Assembly (NCBI RefSeq): GCF_000576425.1
Contig: NZ_KK069992.1
Location: forward strand, 62,001 to 126,000
DNA length: 64,000 bases
Origin: Brachybacterium phenoliresistens
GTDB lineage: Bacteria; Actinomycetota; Actinomycetes; Actinomycetales; Dermabacteraceae
Direction: 5' to 3'
Part shown: one piece after another, positions 33,466 through 42,273 of the stretch
Layout of the letters: the number at the start of each line of letters is the position of its first letter
Position numbering within the stretch: the stretch's first letter is position 1
Notes under the pieces: generated by a model
The model's database searches: none
What the model saw: only the letters and a program-made list of their open reading frames with translations
What the model was told of the DNA's origin: nothing
Made by a program: the position numbers and the translations under genes

Positions 33466-34122
33466 TCAGGCGCCGCCCAGGTCCGAGGCGCCTCCGGCAT
33501 CCGAGGCGCCGCCGGCATCCGAGGCGCCGCCGGCGTCCGAGGGCGCGGCATCGGGCTGCAGGGTCATGTCGGTGATGCGCCAGCGCTCGCCGTCCCAGGC
33601 CACGGAGGCGTCGAGCCGTCCGCTCACGCCCTCCAGCGGGTACGCCTCGCCCTCGGCCTCCTCGAAGATCAGGCTCGGGGCCTGCGTGAAGCGGGCGGAG
33701 ACGGTGCCCGTGACGGGCGGCTCCCCGGTCCCGTCGAAGGTCGTCGACTCCACGGTGAACTCGCCCTCGACGAGGTAGCCGCCCTGGGAATGGAGCTGCT
33801 CGGCGTTCGCCATGAACTGCACGCAGACCGAGCAGTTGGGGTCCACCACCTCGTCCCAGGCGGCGGTGTCGCCGGTGGTCATCATGTAGGTGTAGGAGCC
33901 CAGCAGATGCTCGACGGTCTCGCGGGCGCCCGTCTCGGACTGCTCGAGGACCGGCGCCGGCAGCTCGGGCTCGGCGATCTCGGGACGCGGGTACTGCTGG
34001 TCGGACCAGGAGGTCGGATCCTGGTCCCCGCCCATCAGAGAGGACACGCCGAACGCGCCGAACGGCACCACGAGGGCCAGCGCGACCGCGAGGATCACGA
34101 TCTTCTGCATGCGTCTGCTCAC
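33466..34122 (-). CDS. DUF6318-like secreted protein
   Basis: 218 aa. Basic N-terminus then a hydrophobic segment (IVILAVALALVVPFGAFGV) acting as signal or membrane anchor. The middle domain (about residues 60-150) has the DUF6318-type pattern: HLLGSYTYMMTTGDT, two close cysteines (DPNCSVCVQFM), then GGYLVEGE. The C-terminus ends in Ala-Ser-Asp-Ala-Gly-Gly repeats. Function unknown; family members are actinobacterial lipoproteins or envelope proteins, but no lipobox Cys is seen here. The start GTG 34122 lies 6 nt after a TACCGT box. Confidence 0.75.
   Translation of the reverse strand: MSRRMQKIVILAVALALVVPFGAFGVSSLMGGDQDPTSWSDQQYPRPEIAEPELPAPVLEQSETGARETVEHLLGSYTYMMTTGDTAAWDEVVDPNCSVCVQFMANAEQLHSQGGYLVEGEFTVESTTFDGTGEPPVTGTVSARFTQAPSLIFEEAEGEAYPLEGVSGRLDASVAWDGERWRITDMTLQPDAAPSDAGGASDAGGASDAGGASDLGGA
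33479..33550 (-). repeat. 18-bp repeats at the DUF6318-like C-terminus
   Basis: Two perfect 18-bp copies (33497-33514 and 33515-33532; GCATCCGAGGCGCCGCCG on the plus strand) plus two diverged copies encode ASDAGG sextets near the protein end. Confidence 0.85.
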
Positions 34123-34128
34123 CCGGCC

Positions 34129-34134
34129 ACGGTA
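34129..34134 (-). promoter_or_regulatory. Leaderless -10 box (TACCGT) of the DUF6318-like gene
   Basis: TACCGT on the minus strand, six nt before the GTG start at 34122. Confidence 0.55.
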
Positions 34135-34279
34135 GACGACGCGTCCGCGCCGTCCCTGGGGAGCGCCGGCCGCGCACGGCGCCGCAGCATCCTCCCGATG
34201 GCGGGTCCCGTCGCGGCGGGACCCCCGACCTCCGTCGATACCTCCCGATAAGGGGATGTCGTGCGTCGGCGCCGCTGGA

Positions 34280-34361
34280 TAGGCTACGTCGGTCGCGCCT
34301 CCGGAGCCTGGCGGCCGTCCCCATCGGCCGCGAGGAGCTCGGTCGAGCCCCGCCGAGCTCC
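34280..34361 (+). promoter_or_regulatory. Promoter and leader hairpin of the second ABC operon
   Basis: TAGGCT (34280-34285) is a likely -10 box, giving a leader of about 95 nt. GGAGCTCGG (34334-34342) pairs perfectly with CCGAGCTCC (34353-34361), a 9-bp stem with a 10-nt loop, 27 nt before the start codon. Confidence 0.5.
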
Positions 34362-34388
34362 GCCGGTGCGACCTATGAGAGGAACCCT

Positions 34389-36125
34389 GTGACCCTGCTA
34401 CGGCTCTCCCTGTCGTCCCTGTGCCCGTACTGGCCGGCCGTCCTCCTGGTGATCGTCTTCCAGGTGGCCGGCGTGCTGGCCGCGCTCTATCTCCCGACCA
34501 TCAACGCGTACATGATCGACGACGGCATCGCCCAGGGCGACATCCCGACGATCTGGCGCCTGGGCGGCTACATGCTCGTGGTGACCGTCGGGAACATCAT
34601 CGCGGTGGTCGCCGCGAACTACTTCGCCGCCCGGTCGGCCATGCGCCTGGGCCAGGACCTGCGCGAGCGCGTGTTCACCACGGTGCAGCACTTCTCCGCG
34701 CAGCGGCTGCACGAGTTCGGCGCCCCGTCGCTGATCACCCGCTCCACCAATGACGTGCAGCAGGTCCAGATGCTCACGTTCTTCGCCATGAACTTCCTGG
34801 TGCAGGCGCCGATCACCGGTATCGGCGGCATCGTGCTGGCGCTGAGCGTCGAGCCGGGCCTGGCCTGGCTGATCGCGGTGATGGTGCCGCTGATGCTGCT
34901 GGCGGTCGGCACGCTGGTCGCGCTCGCCTCGCCGCTGTTCGGCAGGATGCAGAAGCGCATCGACGTCATCAACCGGGTGCTGCGCGAGCAGATCACGGGG
35001 ATCCGGGTGCTGCGCGCCTTCACCCGCGAGGACCTCGAGCGCCAGCGCTACGAGGACGTCAACGCCGAGCTGACGGACCTGAACCGTCGGGTCGGCCAGC
35101 TGATGATCATCATCCAGCCGCTGATCATGTTCATGCTCAACGTCTCCAGCGTGCTGGTGCTGTGGTTCGCCGCCCCGCGCGTGGAGTCCGGGCAGATGGA
35201 GGTCGGCTCGATCACCGCCTTCATCGCCTACCTGATCCAGATCCTCATCGCCGTGATGATGGCGTCGTTCATGACGATGATGATCCCGCGGGCCATGGTC
35301 TCCGCCGGCCGCATCGCCGAGGTCCTCGACGTCGACGACTCCGTCCGCGAGCGCGAATCCGTAATCACCGAGGTCCCCGGCCCCACCCGCCTGCAGCTGC
35401 GGGACGTGAGCTTCACGTACCCCGGCGCGGAGCGGCCCGTGCTGAGGGGCGTGAACCTCGACGCCCACGCCGGGCAGACGGTCGCGATCATCGGCGGCAC
35501 CGGCTCGGGCAAGTCGACCCTCATGAACCTCGTGCCGCGCCTGCTGGACGCGACCGAGGGCGAGGTCCTCCACAACGGCACGCCCATCGAGACGCTGCAC
35601 CCGGACCTGCTCGCCTCCCGCGTGGGCCTGGTGCCGCAGAAGCCGTACCTGTTCTCCGGGACGGTCGCCTCCAACCTGCGCTTCGGCAACCCCGAGGCGA
35701 CCGACGAGGAGCTGTGGCACGCCCTGACCATCGCCCAGGGCCGCGACTTCGTGGCCGCCATGCCCGACGGGCTGGACTCGGTGATCGCGCAGGGCGGCAC
35801 CAACGTCTCCGGCGGCCAGCGCCAGCGCCTGTGCATCGCCCGCGCGCTGGTGGCCCGGCCCGAGATCTACGTCTTCGACGACTCGTTCAGCGCCCTGGAC
35901 CTCACCACCGATGCGCGGCTGCGCGCCGCCCTGTTCCCCGAGACGCGGCACGCCCTCGTGCTGATCGTCGCCCAGCGGGTCTCGACGGTGACATCGGCCG
36001 ATCTGATCCTCGTGCTCGACCACGGCGAGATCGTCGCCTCGGGCACCCATGAGGAGCTGCTGGCCAGCTCCGAGACCTACCTGGAGATCATCCGGTCCCA
36101 GGGCGCCGAGGAGGTGGTCGCATGA
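34389..36125 (+). CDS. ABC exporter half-transporter, degenerate-site subunit
   Basis: 578 aa. Six membrane segments within residues 12-310 and an ATPase domain about 330-570. Walker A GGTGSGKST and signature VSGGQRQR are present, but the catalytic Glu is Asp (VFDDSFSALD) and the H-loop His is Gln (VAQRVST). This pattern is the usual non-catalytic partner in actinobacterial MdlA/YfiB-like exporters. GTG start 34389 with GAGAGGAAC upstream. Overlaps the partner by ATGA. Confidence 0.88.
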   Translation: MTLLRLSLSSLCPYWPAVLLVIVFQVAGVLAALYLPTINAYMIDDGIAQGDIPTIWRLGGYMLVVTVGNIIAVVAANYFAARSAMRLGQDLRERVFTTVQHFSAQRLHEFGAPSLITRSTNDVQQVQMLTFFAMNFLVQAPITGIGGIVLALSVEPGLAWLIAVMVPLMLLAVGTLVALASPLFGRMQKRIDVINRVLREQITGIRVLRAFTREDLERQRYEDVNAELTDLNRRVGQLMIIIQPLIMFMLNVSSVLVLWFAAPRVESGQMEVGSITAFIAYLIQILIAVMMASFMTMMIPRAMVSAGRIAEVLDVDDSVRERESVITEVPGPTRLQLRDVSFTYPGAERPVLRGVNLDAHAGQTVAIIGGTGSGKSTLMNLVPRLLDATEGEVLHNGTPIETLHPDLLASRVGLVPQKPYLFSGTVASNLRFGNPEATDEELWHALTIAQGRDFVAAMPDGLDSVIAQGGTNVSGGQRQRLCIARALVARPEIYVFDDSFSALDLTTDARLRAALFPETRHALVLIVAQRVSTVTSADLILVLDHGEIVASGTHEELLASSETYLEIIRSQGAEEVVA

Positions 36126-38236
36126 GCACGCAGAACCCGCCGCAGGACCCGGGCCGGGACCGGACCCCGGGCGCGACCCCGGCCGTCGCGCCGGAGACGA
36201 CCCCCGTCCTCGCCGGCGACGAGGCGCACGAGGCGGCGCAGCTCGCCGCGGAGAAGGACGCCGGCCGCGGCCTGCGCCCGGGGCAGAAGTCCAAGAACTT
36301 CTGGCCCAGCACCAAGCGGCTGATCCGCGAGATGGGCCCCGAGCGGGCCTACATGCTCGGGGCCATCGGCCTCGGCGTGATCGCCGTGCTGCTGGCCGTG
36401 GTCGGCCCGCGCATCCTGGGCCGCGCCACCGACATCGTCTTCTCCGGCCTCATCTCGCGGGACATGCCCGCCGGGGCCGACCGCGAGGAGATCATCGCCG
36501 CCCTGCGCGCGCAGGGCGAGACCACCACGGCGGACATGCTCTCGGGCATGGACTTCACCCCCGGGCAGGGCATCGACTTCCCCGCGCTGCACCAGGTGCT
36601 GCTGCTGGCGCTGGGGCTGTACGTCGCCTCCTCGCTGCTGATGTGGCTGCAGGGCGTGCTGCTGAACCGGGTCATCTTCCGCATGGTCTACCGCCTGCGC
36701 CGCCAGGTGGAGGAGAAGCTGCACCGCCTGCCGCTGGCGTACTTCGACCGCACCAAGCGCGGGGAGATCCTCTCGCGCGTCACCAACGACATCGACAACA
36801 TCCAGAACACGCTGATCAACACGGTGACGGGGCTGGTCAACGCCTTCCTCACGGCGGTCGGCGTGATCGTCATGATGCTGCTGCTGTCCTGGCAGCTGTC
36901 GATCATCGCGCTGGCCTCGATCCCCGTCGCGCTCGCGATCACGGCCATCGTCGGCTCCCGCTCCCAGAAGCTGTTCCAGCAGCAGTGGGACGCGACCGGC
37001 GTGGTCAACGCCGAGGTCGAGGAGGCCTTCAGCGGCCACGCGCTGGTGACCGCCTTCGGGCGCCGCCGCGAGGTGGGCCGCCGCTTCGACGAGAAGAACG
37101 AGACGATGTTCACGGCGTCCTTCGGCGCCCAGTTCGTCTCCTCGCTGATCATGCCGCTGATGATGTTCGTGGGGAACCTCAGCTACGTCCTCGTCGCCGT
37201 CGTGGGCGGCCTGCGCATCGTCTCGGGGCAGATGACCCTCGGCGACGTCCAGGCCTTCATCCAGTACTCGCGGCAGTTCACCCAGCCGCTGTCCCAGCTC
37301 GCCTCGATGGCGACCATGCTGCAGTCCGGCGTGGCCAGCGCCGAGCGGGTCTTCGAGATGCTGGACGCCGAGGAGCAGGAGCTCGAGGCCGAGGTCCCCG
37401 GGGCCGTCTCCCGGATCCGGCAGGGCCGCGTGGAGTTCTCCCACGTGCGCTTCTCCTACTCTCCCGACCGCCCGCTGATCCGCGACCTCTCCCTGGTCGC
37501 CGACCCCGGGCACACCGTCGCGATCGTCGGCCCGACCGGCGCCGGCAAGACGACCCTGGTCAACCTGGTGATGCGGTTCTACGAGCTGGACGGCGGCAGC
37601 ATCCGGATCGACGGCGTGGACATCCGCGACCTCACCCGGCGCCAGCTGCGCGAGCGCACCGGCATGGTCCTGCAGGACACCTGGCTGTTCGAGGGCACGA
37701 TCCGCGAGAACATCCGCTACGGGCGCCTGGACGCGACCGACGAGGAGGTGCTCGAGGCCGCCCGCGCCACGCACGTCGACGACTTCGTGCGCCATCTGCC
37801 CGAGGGCTACGACACGGTCCTGGACGACGAGGGCGGCAGCATCAGCGCCGGCGAGAAGCAGCTGCTGACCATCGCCCGCGCCTTCCTGGCCCAGCCCAGC
37901 CTGCTGATCCTCGACGAGGCGACCAGCTCCGTGGACACCCGCACCGAGGTGCTCGTGCAGGAGGCCATGAACCGGCTGCGCGAGGGGCGCACCTCCTTCG
38001 TGATCGCCCACCGCCTCTCCACGATCCGCGACGCGGACCTCATCCTCGTGATGGAGTCCGGGGACATCGTCGAGCAGGGCAGCCACGACGAGCTCCTCGC
38101 GGCCGACGGCGCCTACGCGCGCCTGTACCGCTCGCAGTTCGAGGGCGCCGCGCACGATCCCGACGACGACGAGGATCCCGAGGCCGACGCCGTCGCCGCG
38201 GGCGCCGGCGGCGGCGGGATGATGCCCGGCATGTGA
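36122..38236 (+). CDS. ABC exporter half-transporter, catalytic subunit
   Basis: 704 aa. A 75-residue hydrophilic Pro/Thr/Glu-rich N-terminus precedes the membrane domain. An extracellular insert (about residues 112-160, SRDMPAGADREEII) separates helices 1 and 2, as in MdlB/YfiC-type partners. ATPase domain: Walker A GPTGAGKTT, signature ISAGEKQ, Walker B LILDEATSSVD, H-loop IAHRLST, all consensus. The C-terminus is acidic then Gly/Met-rich. Forms a heterodimer with the preceding subunit. Substrate unknown. Confidence 0.88.
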   Translation: MSTQNPPQDPGRDRTPGATPAVAPETTPVLAGDEAHEAAQLAAEKDAGRGLRPGQKSKNFWPSTKRLIREMGPERAYMLGAIGLGVIAVLLAVVGPRILGRATDIVFSGLISRDMPAGADREEIIAALRAQGETTTADMLSGMDFTPGQGIDFPALHQVLLLALGLYVASSLLMWLQGVLLNRVIFRMVYRLRRQVEEKLHRLPLAYFDRTKRGEILSRVTNDIDNIQNTLINTVTGLVNAFLTAVGVIVMMLLLSWQLSIIALASIPVALAITAIVGSRSQKLFQQQWDATGVVNAEVEEAFSGHALVTAFGRRREVGRRFDEKNETMFTASFGAQFVSSLIMPLMMFVGNLSYVLVAVVGGLRIVSGQMTLGDVQAFIQYSRQFTQPLSQLASMATMLQSGVASAERVFEMLDAEEQELEAEVPGAVSRIRQGRVEFSHVRFSYSPDRPLIRDLSLVADPGHTVAIVGPTGAGKTTLVNLVMRFYELDGGSIRIDGVDIRDLTRRQLRERTGMVLQDTWLFEGTIRENIRYGRLDATDEEVLEAARATHVDDFVRHLPEGYDTVLDDEGGSISAGEKQLLTIARAFLAQPSLLILDEATSSVDTRTEVLVQEAMNRLREGRTSFVIAHRLSTIRDADLILVMESGDIVEQGSHDELLAADGAYARLYRSQFEGAAHDPDDDEDPEADAVAAGAGGGGMMPGM

Positions 38237-38240
38237 GGGC

Positions 38241-38246
38241 TAGGGT
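38241..38246 (+). promoter_or_regulatory. Leaderless -10 box (TAGGGT)
   Basis: TAGGGT, six nt, then the ATG at 38253. It lies only 4 nt after the stop of the ABC exporter, so the small gene probably has its own message. Confidence 0.55.
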
Positions 38247-38252
38247 GGCCGC

Positions 38253-38534
38253 ATGTTCGGACGCACAGCGCACCTCGAGTCCCAGATCGCCCACCTCCGA
38301 GACCGGCTCGACCGGCAGGAGGCCCTGCTGACCGCGCTCGCGGCGCAGGCGGGTCTCGACCCGGCCGCGGTCCGCGCCGCCGGCGTCGAGGACTCGATGC
38401 CGGCCCCCGTGCTCGATGCGCTGCGCCGGCGCCAGATGATCCTCGCGATCAAGGAGTACCGCACCGCGACCGGGGCGGGCCTCGCCGAGGCCAAGCGCGC
38501 CGTCGAGGAGTACGCCGCCGCGCACGGGTACTGA
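38253..38534 (+). CDS. Small protein with L7/L12 C-terminal-like domain
   Basis: 93 aa. Residues 1-35 predict a short amphipathic helix or coiled coil (HLESQIAHLRDRLDRQEALL). Residues 60-88 (MILAIKEYRTATGAGLAEAKRAVEE) match the helix-turn of the ribosomal protein L7/L12 C-terminal domain, which binds translation factors, although the true L7/L12 is longer and lies in the rpl cluster. Such L7/L12-like mini-proteins are known in actinobacteria, function unclear. Leaderless start. Confidence 0.75.
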   Translation: MFGRTAHLESQIAHLRDRLDRQEALLTALAAQAGLDPAAVRAAGVEDSMPAPVLDALRRRQMILAIKEYRTATGAGLAEAKRAVEEYAAAHGY

Positions 38535-38589
38535 GCCCTCCCGCCGGGCGCCCCGGGTGGCGAGGCTCTCCCCGCGAGGAGTTGGGCGT

Positions 38590-38614
38590 TATGCAAGGCT
38601 ATGCATACTATGCA
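38590..38614 (+). promoter_or_regulatory. TATGCA operator over the amino acid transporter promoter
   Basis: TATGCA occurs at 38590, 38600 and 38609; the last two form the perfect dyad TGCATA-C-TATGCA (38602-38614). The dyad overlaps the -10 box TACTAT (38606-38611), which is 6 nt before the ATG. A repressor bound here would block the promoter. Confidence 0.6.
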
Positions 38615-38617
38615 GGG

Positions 38618-39550
38618 ATGACGCATCATCCGCCCCGGCGCCGCACGCTCCTGCGCGCCCTGCCCGCCGTCGCGCTCGGCGCGGGCGCCGCCCCGGCGCT
38701 CGGGGCCTGCACCCGGGCGAGCGAGCGCCTGGACGCCGAGTCCAATGCGGTGCCCGAGGTCGACCTCTCCGGCATCGAGGAGGTCCCCGAGATCGCCGCC
38801 CTGGTGCCCGCGCACATCCGCGAGCGGGGTGAGCTGATCAACGGCGCCGCCCTGAACTACGCGCCGGGGGAGTTCATCGGATCCTCGGGCGAGGCCGTGG
38901 GCTACGACATGGACATCCTCGCCGGCATCGGTCGCGTGCTCGGGCTCGCCACCCGCACCGAGGCGGCCGTGTTCGCACAGATCATCCCGGCCGTCGGCGC
39001 GACCTACGACGTGGGCATCTCGAGCTTCACCGTGAATGCGGAGCGGCTCGAGGCCGTCACGATGATCTCCTACTTCCAGGCCGGGATCTCCTACGCGGTC
39101 CGGGCCGGCAACCCCTACGGCATCGACCCCGAGCAGCTGTGCGGCAAGCGCGTCGCCCTGCAGGTCGGCACCTACCAGGAGGAGCTGTCCCTCGAGCGCT
39201 CCCAGGAGTGCCGCGAGGACGGGCAGAAGGCCTACGACCTGCTCGCCTACGCCTCCAACTCCGACGCCGCGACCAACGTCGCCGGCGGCAAGGCCGACAT
39301 CCTCATGGCCGATTCCCCCGTGACCGCCTACGCGATCACCCGCTCGCGCGGCACCCTCGAGGGCATCGGCGAGATCGAGGAATCGGCCCTGAACGGCATC
39401 GTCGTCGCCAAGGACCAGCCCGAGCTGGCCGAGGCGATCCGCGCGGCCGTCCAGCACCTTATCGACTCCGGCGACATGCAGCGCATCCTGGCCGCCTGGG
39501 GCAACGAATCCGGCATGATCCCGACCGCGGAAGTGAACCCCGAACCGTGA
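38618..39550 (+). CDS. Amino acid ABC importer, substrate-binding lipoprotein
   Basis: 310 aa. Signal with RRRTLLRAL (residues 8-16) and hydrophobic core ending in the lipobox LGAC, so Tat- or Sec-exported and lipid-anchored. The mature part is an SBP_bac_3 domain (polar amino acids): [46 protein letters not shown] and [15 protein letters not shown]. Start ATG 38618 is preferred since it follows the TACTAT box directly. First gene of a three-gene importer; ligand likely a polar or charged amino acid. Confidence 0.87.
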   Translation: MTHHPPRRRTLLRALPAVALGAGAAPALGACTRASERLDAESNAVPEVDLSGIEEVPEIAALVPAHIRERGELINGAALNYAPGEFIGSSGEAVGYDMDILAGIGRVLGLATRTEAAVFAQIIPAVGATYDVGISSFTVNAERLEAVTMISYFQAGISYAVRAGNPYGIDPEQLCGKRVALQVGTYQEELSLERSQECREDGQKAYDLLAYASNSDAATNVAGGKADILMADSPVTAYAITRSRGTLEGIGEIEESALNGIVVAKDQPELAEAIRAAVQHLIDSGDMQRILAAWGNESGMIPTAEVNPEP

Positions 39551-40527
39551 GCACCTCCTCCATCGCCCCGCCCCCGGCCGCCGCGCCGGCCGCCGGCGAC
39601 TACACCCCCATCCGCGCCAGGTCCGCCCCGCGCCCGGGCACCTGGATCGCCGCCGTGATCGTGGCGCTGCTGGTCGTGGCGCTGGTGAACTTCCTGCTGA
39701 CCAACCCCGTCCTGGACTGGGGGACCGTGGCCACGTACATCCTGGACGTGAAGGTCGTCCAGGGCGTGGGCTGGACGCTGCTGCTGACGGTGCTGTCCAT
39801 GGTGGTCGGCACCGTGATCGCCCTGCTCGCCGCGATCATGCGCCGCAGCGACAACCCCGTCCTGCGCGGCGTGGCCTGGGCCTACATCTTCGTCTTCCGC
39901 GGCACCCCCGTGTACACCCAGCTGGTGTTCTGGGGCCTGTTCACCGTGATCATCCCGAAGATCGTGATCGGGGTGCCCTTCGGCCCGGAGCTGCTGTCCT
40001 TCTCCACCCGCGACCTGTTCACCGCCTTCTGGGCGGCCGTGATCGGCCTGGGCCTGAACGAGGGCGCCTACCTCGCGGAGATCTTCCGCTCGGGCCTGAA
40101 CAGCGTGGACCGCGGCCAGAGCGAGGCCAGCCGCGCCCTGGGCATGAGCGAGGGGCTGATCCTGCGACGGATCATCGTCCCGCAGGCCATGCGCGTGATC
40201 GTGCCGCCGCTGGGCAACGAGACCATCGGCATGCTGAAGACGACGTCGCTGGTGCTCGCGGTGCCGTTCACCCTCGACCTCACCTTCGCCACCAACGGCA
40301 TCGCCAACAAGCTGTTCACGCCCATCCCGCTGCTGATCGTCGCGGCGCTGTGGTACCTCGCGATCACGAGCGTGCTCATGGTCGGCCAGCACCACCTGGA
40401 GAAGTACTTCGGCCGCGGCTTCGACGCCCGCACCCCCGGGGCGCCCGGGACGAAGCGCTCCCGCCAGTCCGCCGTGAACAGCGCCGGCACGACCCCGCAG
40501 AACCCGCTCCCCGAGGTGGAGCTGTGA
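39547..40527 (+). CDS. Amino acid ABC importer permease
   Basis: 326 aa HisM/GlnP-type permease. Hydrophobic segments between residues 28 and 290; the EAA loop is [34 protein letters not shown] (about 195-228). A cytoplasmic N-terminal Pro/Ala tail and a Thr/Gln-rich C-terminal tail extend beyond the fold. GTG 39547 overlaps the stop of the binding-protein gene. A single permease gene implies a homodimer. Confidence 0.9.
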   Translation: MSTSSIAPPPAAAPAAGDYTPIRARSAPRPGTWIAAVIVALLVVALVNFLLTNPVLDWGTVATYILDVKVVQGVGWTLLLTVLSMVVGTVIALLAAIMRRSDNPVLRGVAWAYIFVFRGTPVYTQLVFWGLFTVIIPKIVIGVPFGPELLSFSTRDLFTAFWAAVIGLGLNEGAYLAEIFRSGLNSVDRGQSEASRALGMSEGLILRRIIVPQAMRVIVPPLGNETIGMLKTTSLVLAVPFTLDLTFATNGIANKLFTPIPLLIVAALWYLAITSVLMVGQHHLEKYFGRGFDARTPGAPGTKRSRQSAVNSAGTTPQNPLPEVEL

Positions 40528-41339
40528 TGAGCCACGAGAACACCCACCGCGCCGCCCCCGCCGAGGAGGCCGTCCCCGCGATCCAGATCGAGGGCCTGCA
40601 CAAGTCCTTCGGCGACGTGCACGTCCTCACGGGCTGCGACCTGACCGTCCGCCCGGGCGAGGTCGCCGTGCTGGTGGGCCCCTCCGGCTCCGGAAAGTCG
40701 ACGCTGCTGCGCTGCATCAACCAGCTCGAGGAGGCCAGCGCCGGGCGCGTGCGCATCGAGGGCGTCACGCAGGGCTACGCCGAGCAGCCGCTGGCCGACG
40801 GCCGCTGGCAGAAGCTGTCGGCGAAGCAGATCGCCGCCCAGCGCGCCCGCATCGGCATGGTCTTCCAGCGCTTCCAGCTGTTCCCGCACATGACGGCGCT
40901 GCACAACGTGATGGAGGCGCCGGTCCACGTGCTCGGCATGGAGAAGGCGCAGGCCGAGTCCGAGGCGCGGGAGCTGCTCGCCCGGGTGGGCCTGGCCGAG
41001 CGCGCCGACCACTACCCCTCGGAGCTCTCCGGCGGCCAGCAGCAGCGCGTCGCCATCGCCCGGGCCCTGGCCATGAAGCCCGAGCTCATGCTGTTCGACG
41101 AGCCGACCAGCGCCCTGGACCCGGAGCTGGTCGCCGAGGTCCTGGCCGTCCTCCAGGACCTCGCGGCCGATGGCATGACGATGGTCGTGGTCACCCACGA
41201 GATGGGCTTCGCCCGCGAGGTCGCCGACACGGTCGTCTTCATGGACGAGGGCCGCATCATCGAGCAGGGCCCGCCCGCCCAGGTGATCGACTCCCCGCGC
41301 TCGGACCGCCTGAAGGACTTCCTCGCCTCGGTGCTCTGA
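40527..41339 (+). CDS. Amino acid ABC importer ATPase
   Basis: 270 aa GlnQ/HisP-type ATPase. Walker [10 protein letters not shown] (about residues 52-60), Q-loop [11 protein letters not shown], signature [15 protein letters not shown], Walker [14 protein letters not shown]-loop VTHEMGFA. The loop before the Q-loop is extended ([20 protein letters not shown]). ATG at 40527 overlaps the permease stop (TGATG). Its 3' end is duplicated together with the stop codon. Confidence 0.92.
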   Translation: MSHENTHRAAPAEEAVPAIQIEGLHKSFGDVHVLTGCDLTVRPGEVAVLVGPSGSGKSTLLRCINQLEEASAGRVRIEGVTQGYAEQPLADGRWQKLSAKQIAAQRARIGMVFQRFQLFPHMTALHNVMEAPVHVLGMEKAQAESEARELLARVGLAERADHYPSELSGGQQQRVAIARALAMKPELMLFDEPTSALDPELVAEVLAVLQDLAADGMTMVVVTHEMGFAREVADTVVFMDEGRIIEQGPPAQVIDSPRSDRLKDFLASVL

Positions 41340-41393
41340 GCCCCCGCGCGGGCGCGCTCTCGGTGCTCTGAGCCCCCGCGCCGCGGGCGCGCT
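41327..41393 (+). repeat. Stop-containing duplication at the ATPase 3' end
   Basis: The stretch CTCGGTGCTCTGAGCCCCCG and following bases occur twice (from 41327 and from 41359), 32 nt apart. Both copies carry the TGA. The second copy abuts the stop of the convergent regulator gene. Confidence 0.88.
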
Positions 41394-42091
41394 CAGGCCT
41401 CCGGCGCGGCGACCTCGCCCCAGACGGTGCGCATGTGGGAGCGGGAATGGCGCTCGGCGGCGTCCTCGTCGCCCTCGGCGATGGCGAGGGCCAGGCGCAT
41501 GTGCTCCTCGAGGGTGCCGGGCACGGGGATCGGCGGGGTGAGGCCCAGGCGGGTGCGCCCCTCGAGGACGGCCTGGACCGGCCGGGCGAGCGCGGCGAGC
41601 TGCGGGTTGCCCGAGGCGGCCAGCAGCAGCTCGTGGAAGGCGACATCGGCCTCGAGATAGGGCTCGGTGTCCCCGAGGCCGCGGCCGCCGAGGTCGACGA
41701 GGACCTCCGCGAGCCGGCGCAGCTCGGCGCGCTGGGCCGCCGTGGCGCGGCGCGCGGCGAGGAGGGAGGCCATGGGCTCGGCGGCCACGCGCAGCTCGGC
41801 GAGGGCCTCGAGCTGGCGCTGGCGGAAGGGCCCGCGCAGGTTCCAGCCGATCAGCTGGGGGGAGAAGGCGTCCCACTGCTCGCGCGGCTGCACGGTCACG
41901 CCGACGCGGCGCCGGGAGGTGACCATGCCCAGGCTCTCGAGCACCCGCACCGCCTCGCGCACCACCGTCCGCGAGGCGCCGAGAGCCTCCTCGATCCCCG
42001 ACAGGGTGAGCACCTCTCCCGGCGGAAGCTCCCCGGCGGCGATGCGCCCCCCGATATCGTCGAGAACGTCACGGTGCATGCCGATCGCCAT
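41393..42091 (-). CDS. gntR: FadR-subfamily GntR regulator of the gluconate locus
   Basis: 232 aa. Winged helix in residues 5-75 (GGRIAAGELPPGEVLTLSGIEEALGASRTVVREAVRVLESLGMV), then an all-helical FCD ligand domain (about 90-225; metal-site residues in EADVAFHELLLAASGN and HMRLALAI, HSRSHM). Start ATG 42091 follows GGAG. It is divergent from gntP and is most likely the gluconate-responsive repressor of this operon, binding the region 42161-42199. Confidence 0.88.
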   Translation of the reverse strand: MAIGMHRDVLDDIGGRIAAGELPPGEVLTLSGIEEALGASRTVVREAVRVLESLGMVTSRRRVGVTVQPREQWDAFSPQLIGWNLRGPFRQRQLEALAELRVAAEPMASLLAARRATAAQRAELRRLAEVLVDLGGRGLGDTEPYLEADVAFHELLLAASGNPQLAALARPVQAVLEGRTRLGLTPPIPVPGTLEEHMRLALAIAEGDEDAAERHSRSHMRTVWGEVAAPEA

Positions 42092-42160
42092 CGCGTCTCC
42101 TTCGTCGTGCTGCGGCGGCCGAGGAGCGGGCGGTCCGGATCACAGCCCGAGTTCCTCAAT

Positions 42161-42199
42161 GGTGCTACCTTACCGGCTGAAAAAGTAGTACCTTTGCTC
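42161..42199. promoter_or_regulatory. Candidate GntR operators between gntR and gntP
   Basis: Two similar sites, GGTGCTACCTT (42161-42171) and AGTAGTACCTTT (42184-42195), sit in the only AT-richer part of the divergent region. GGT-GCT-ACC is a small dyad of the GntR type. A leftward -10 (TAAGGT, 42173-42168) overlaps the first site. Confidence 0.5.
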
Positions 42200-42273
42200 C
42201 ACGGCGCCGGGGCCCGAGGCTCGTCCGGACGGCACGGCGCCTCCTGTCCCTCGCATTCAACGGAGAATCCCCC

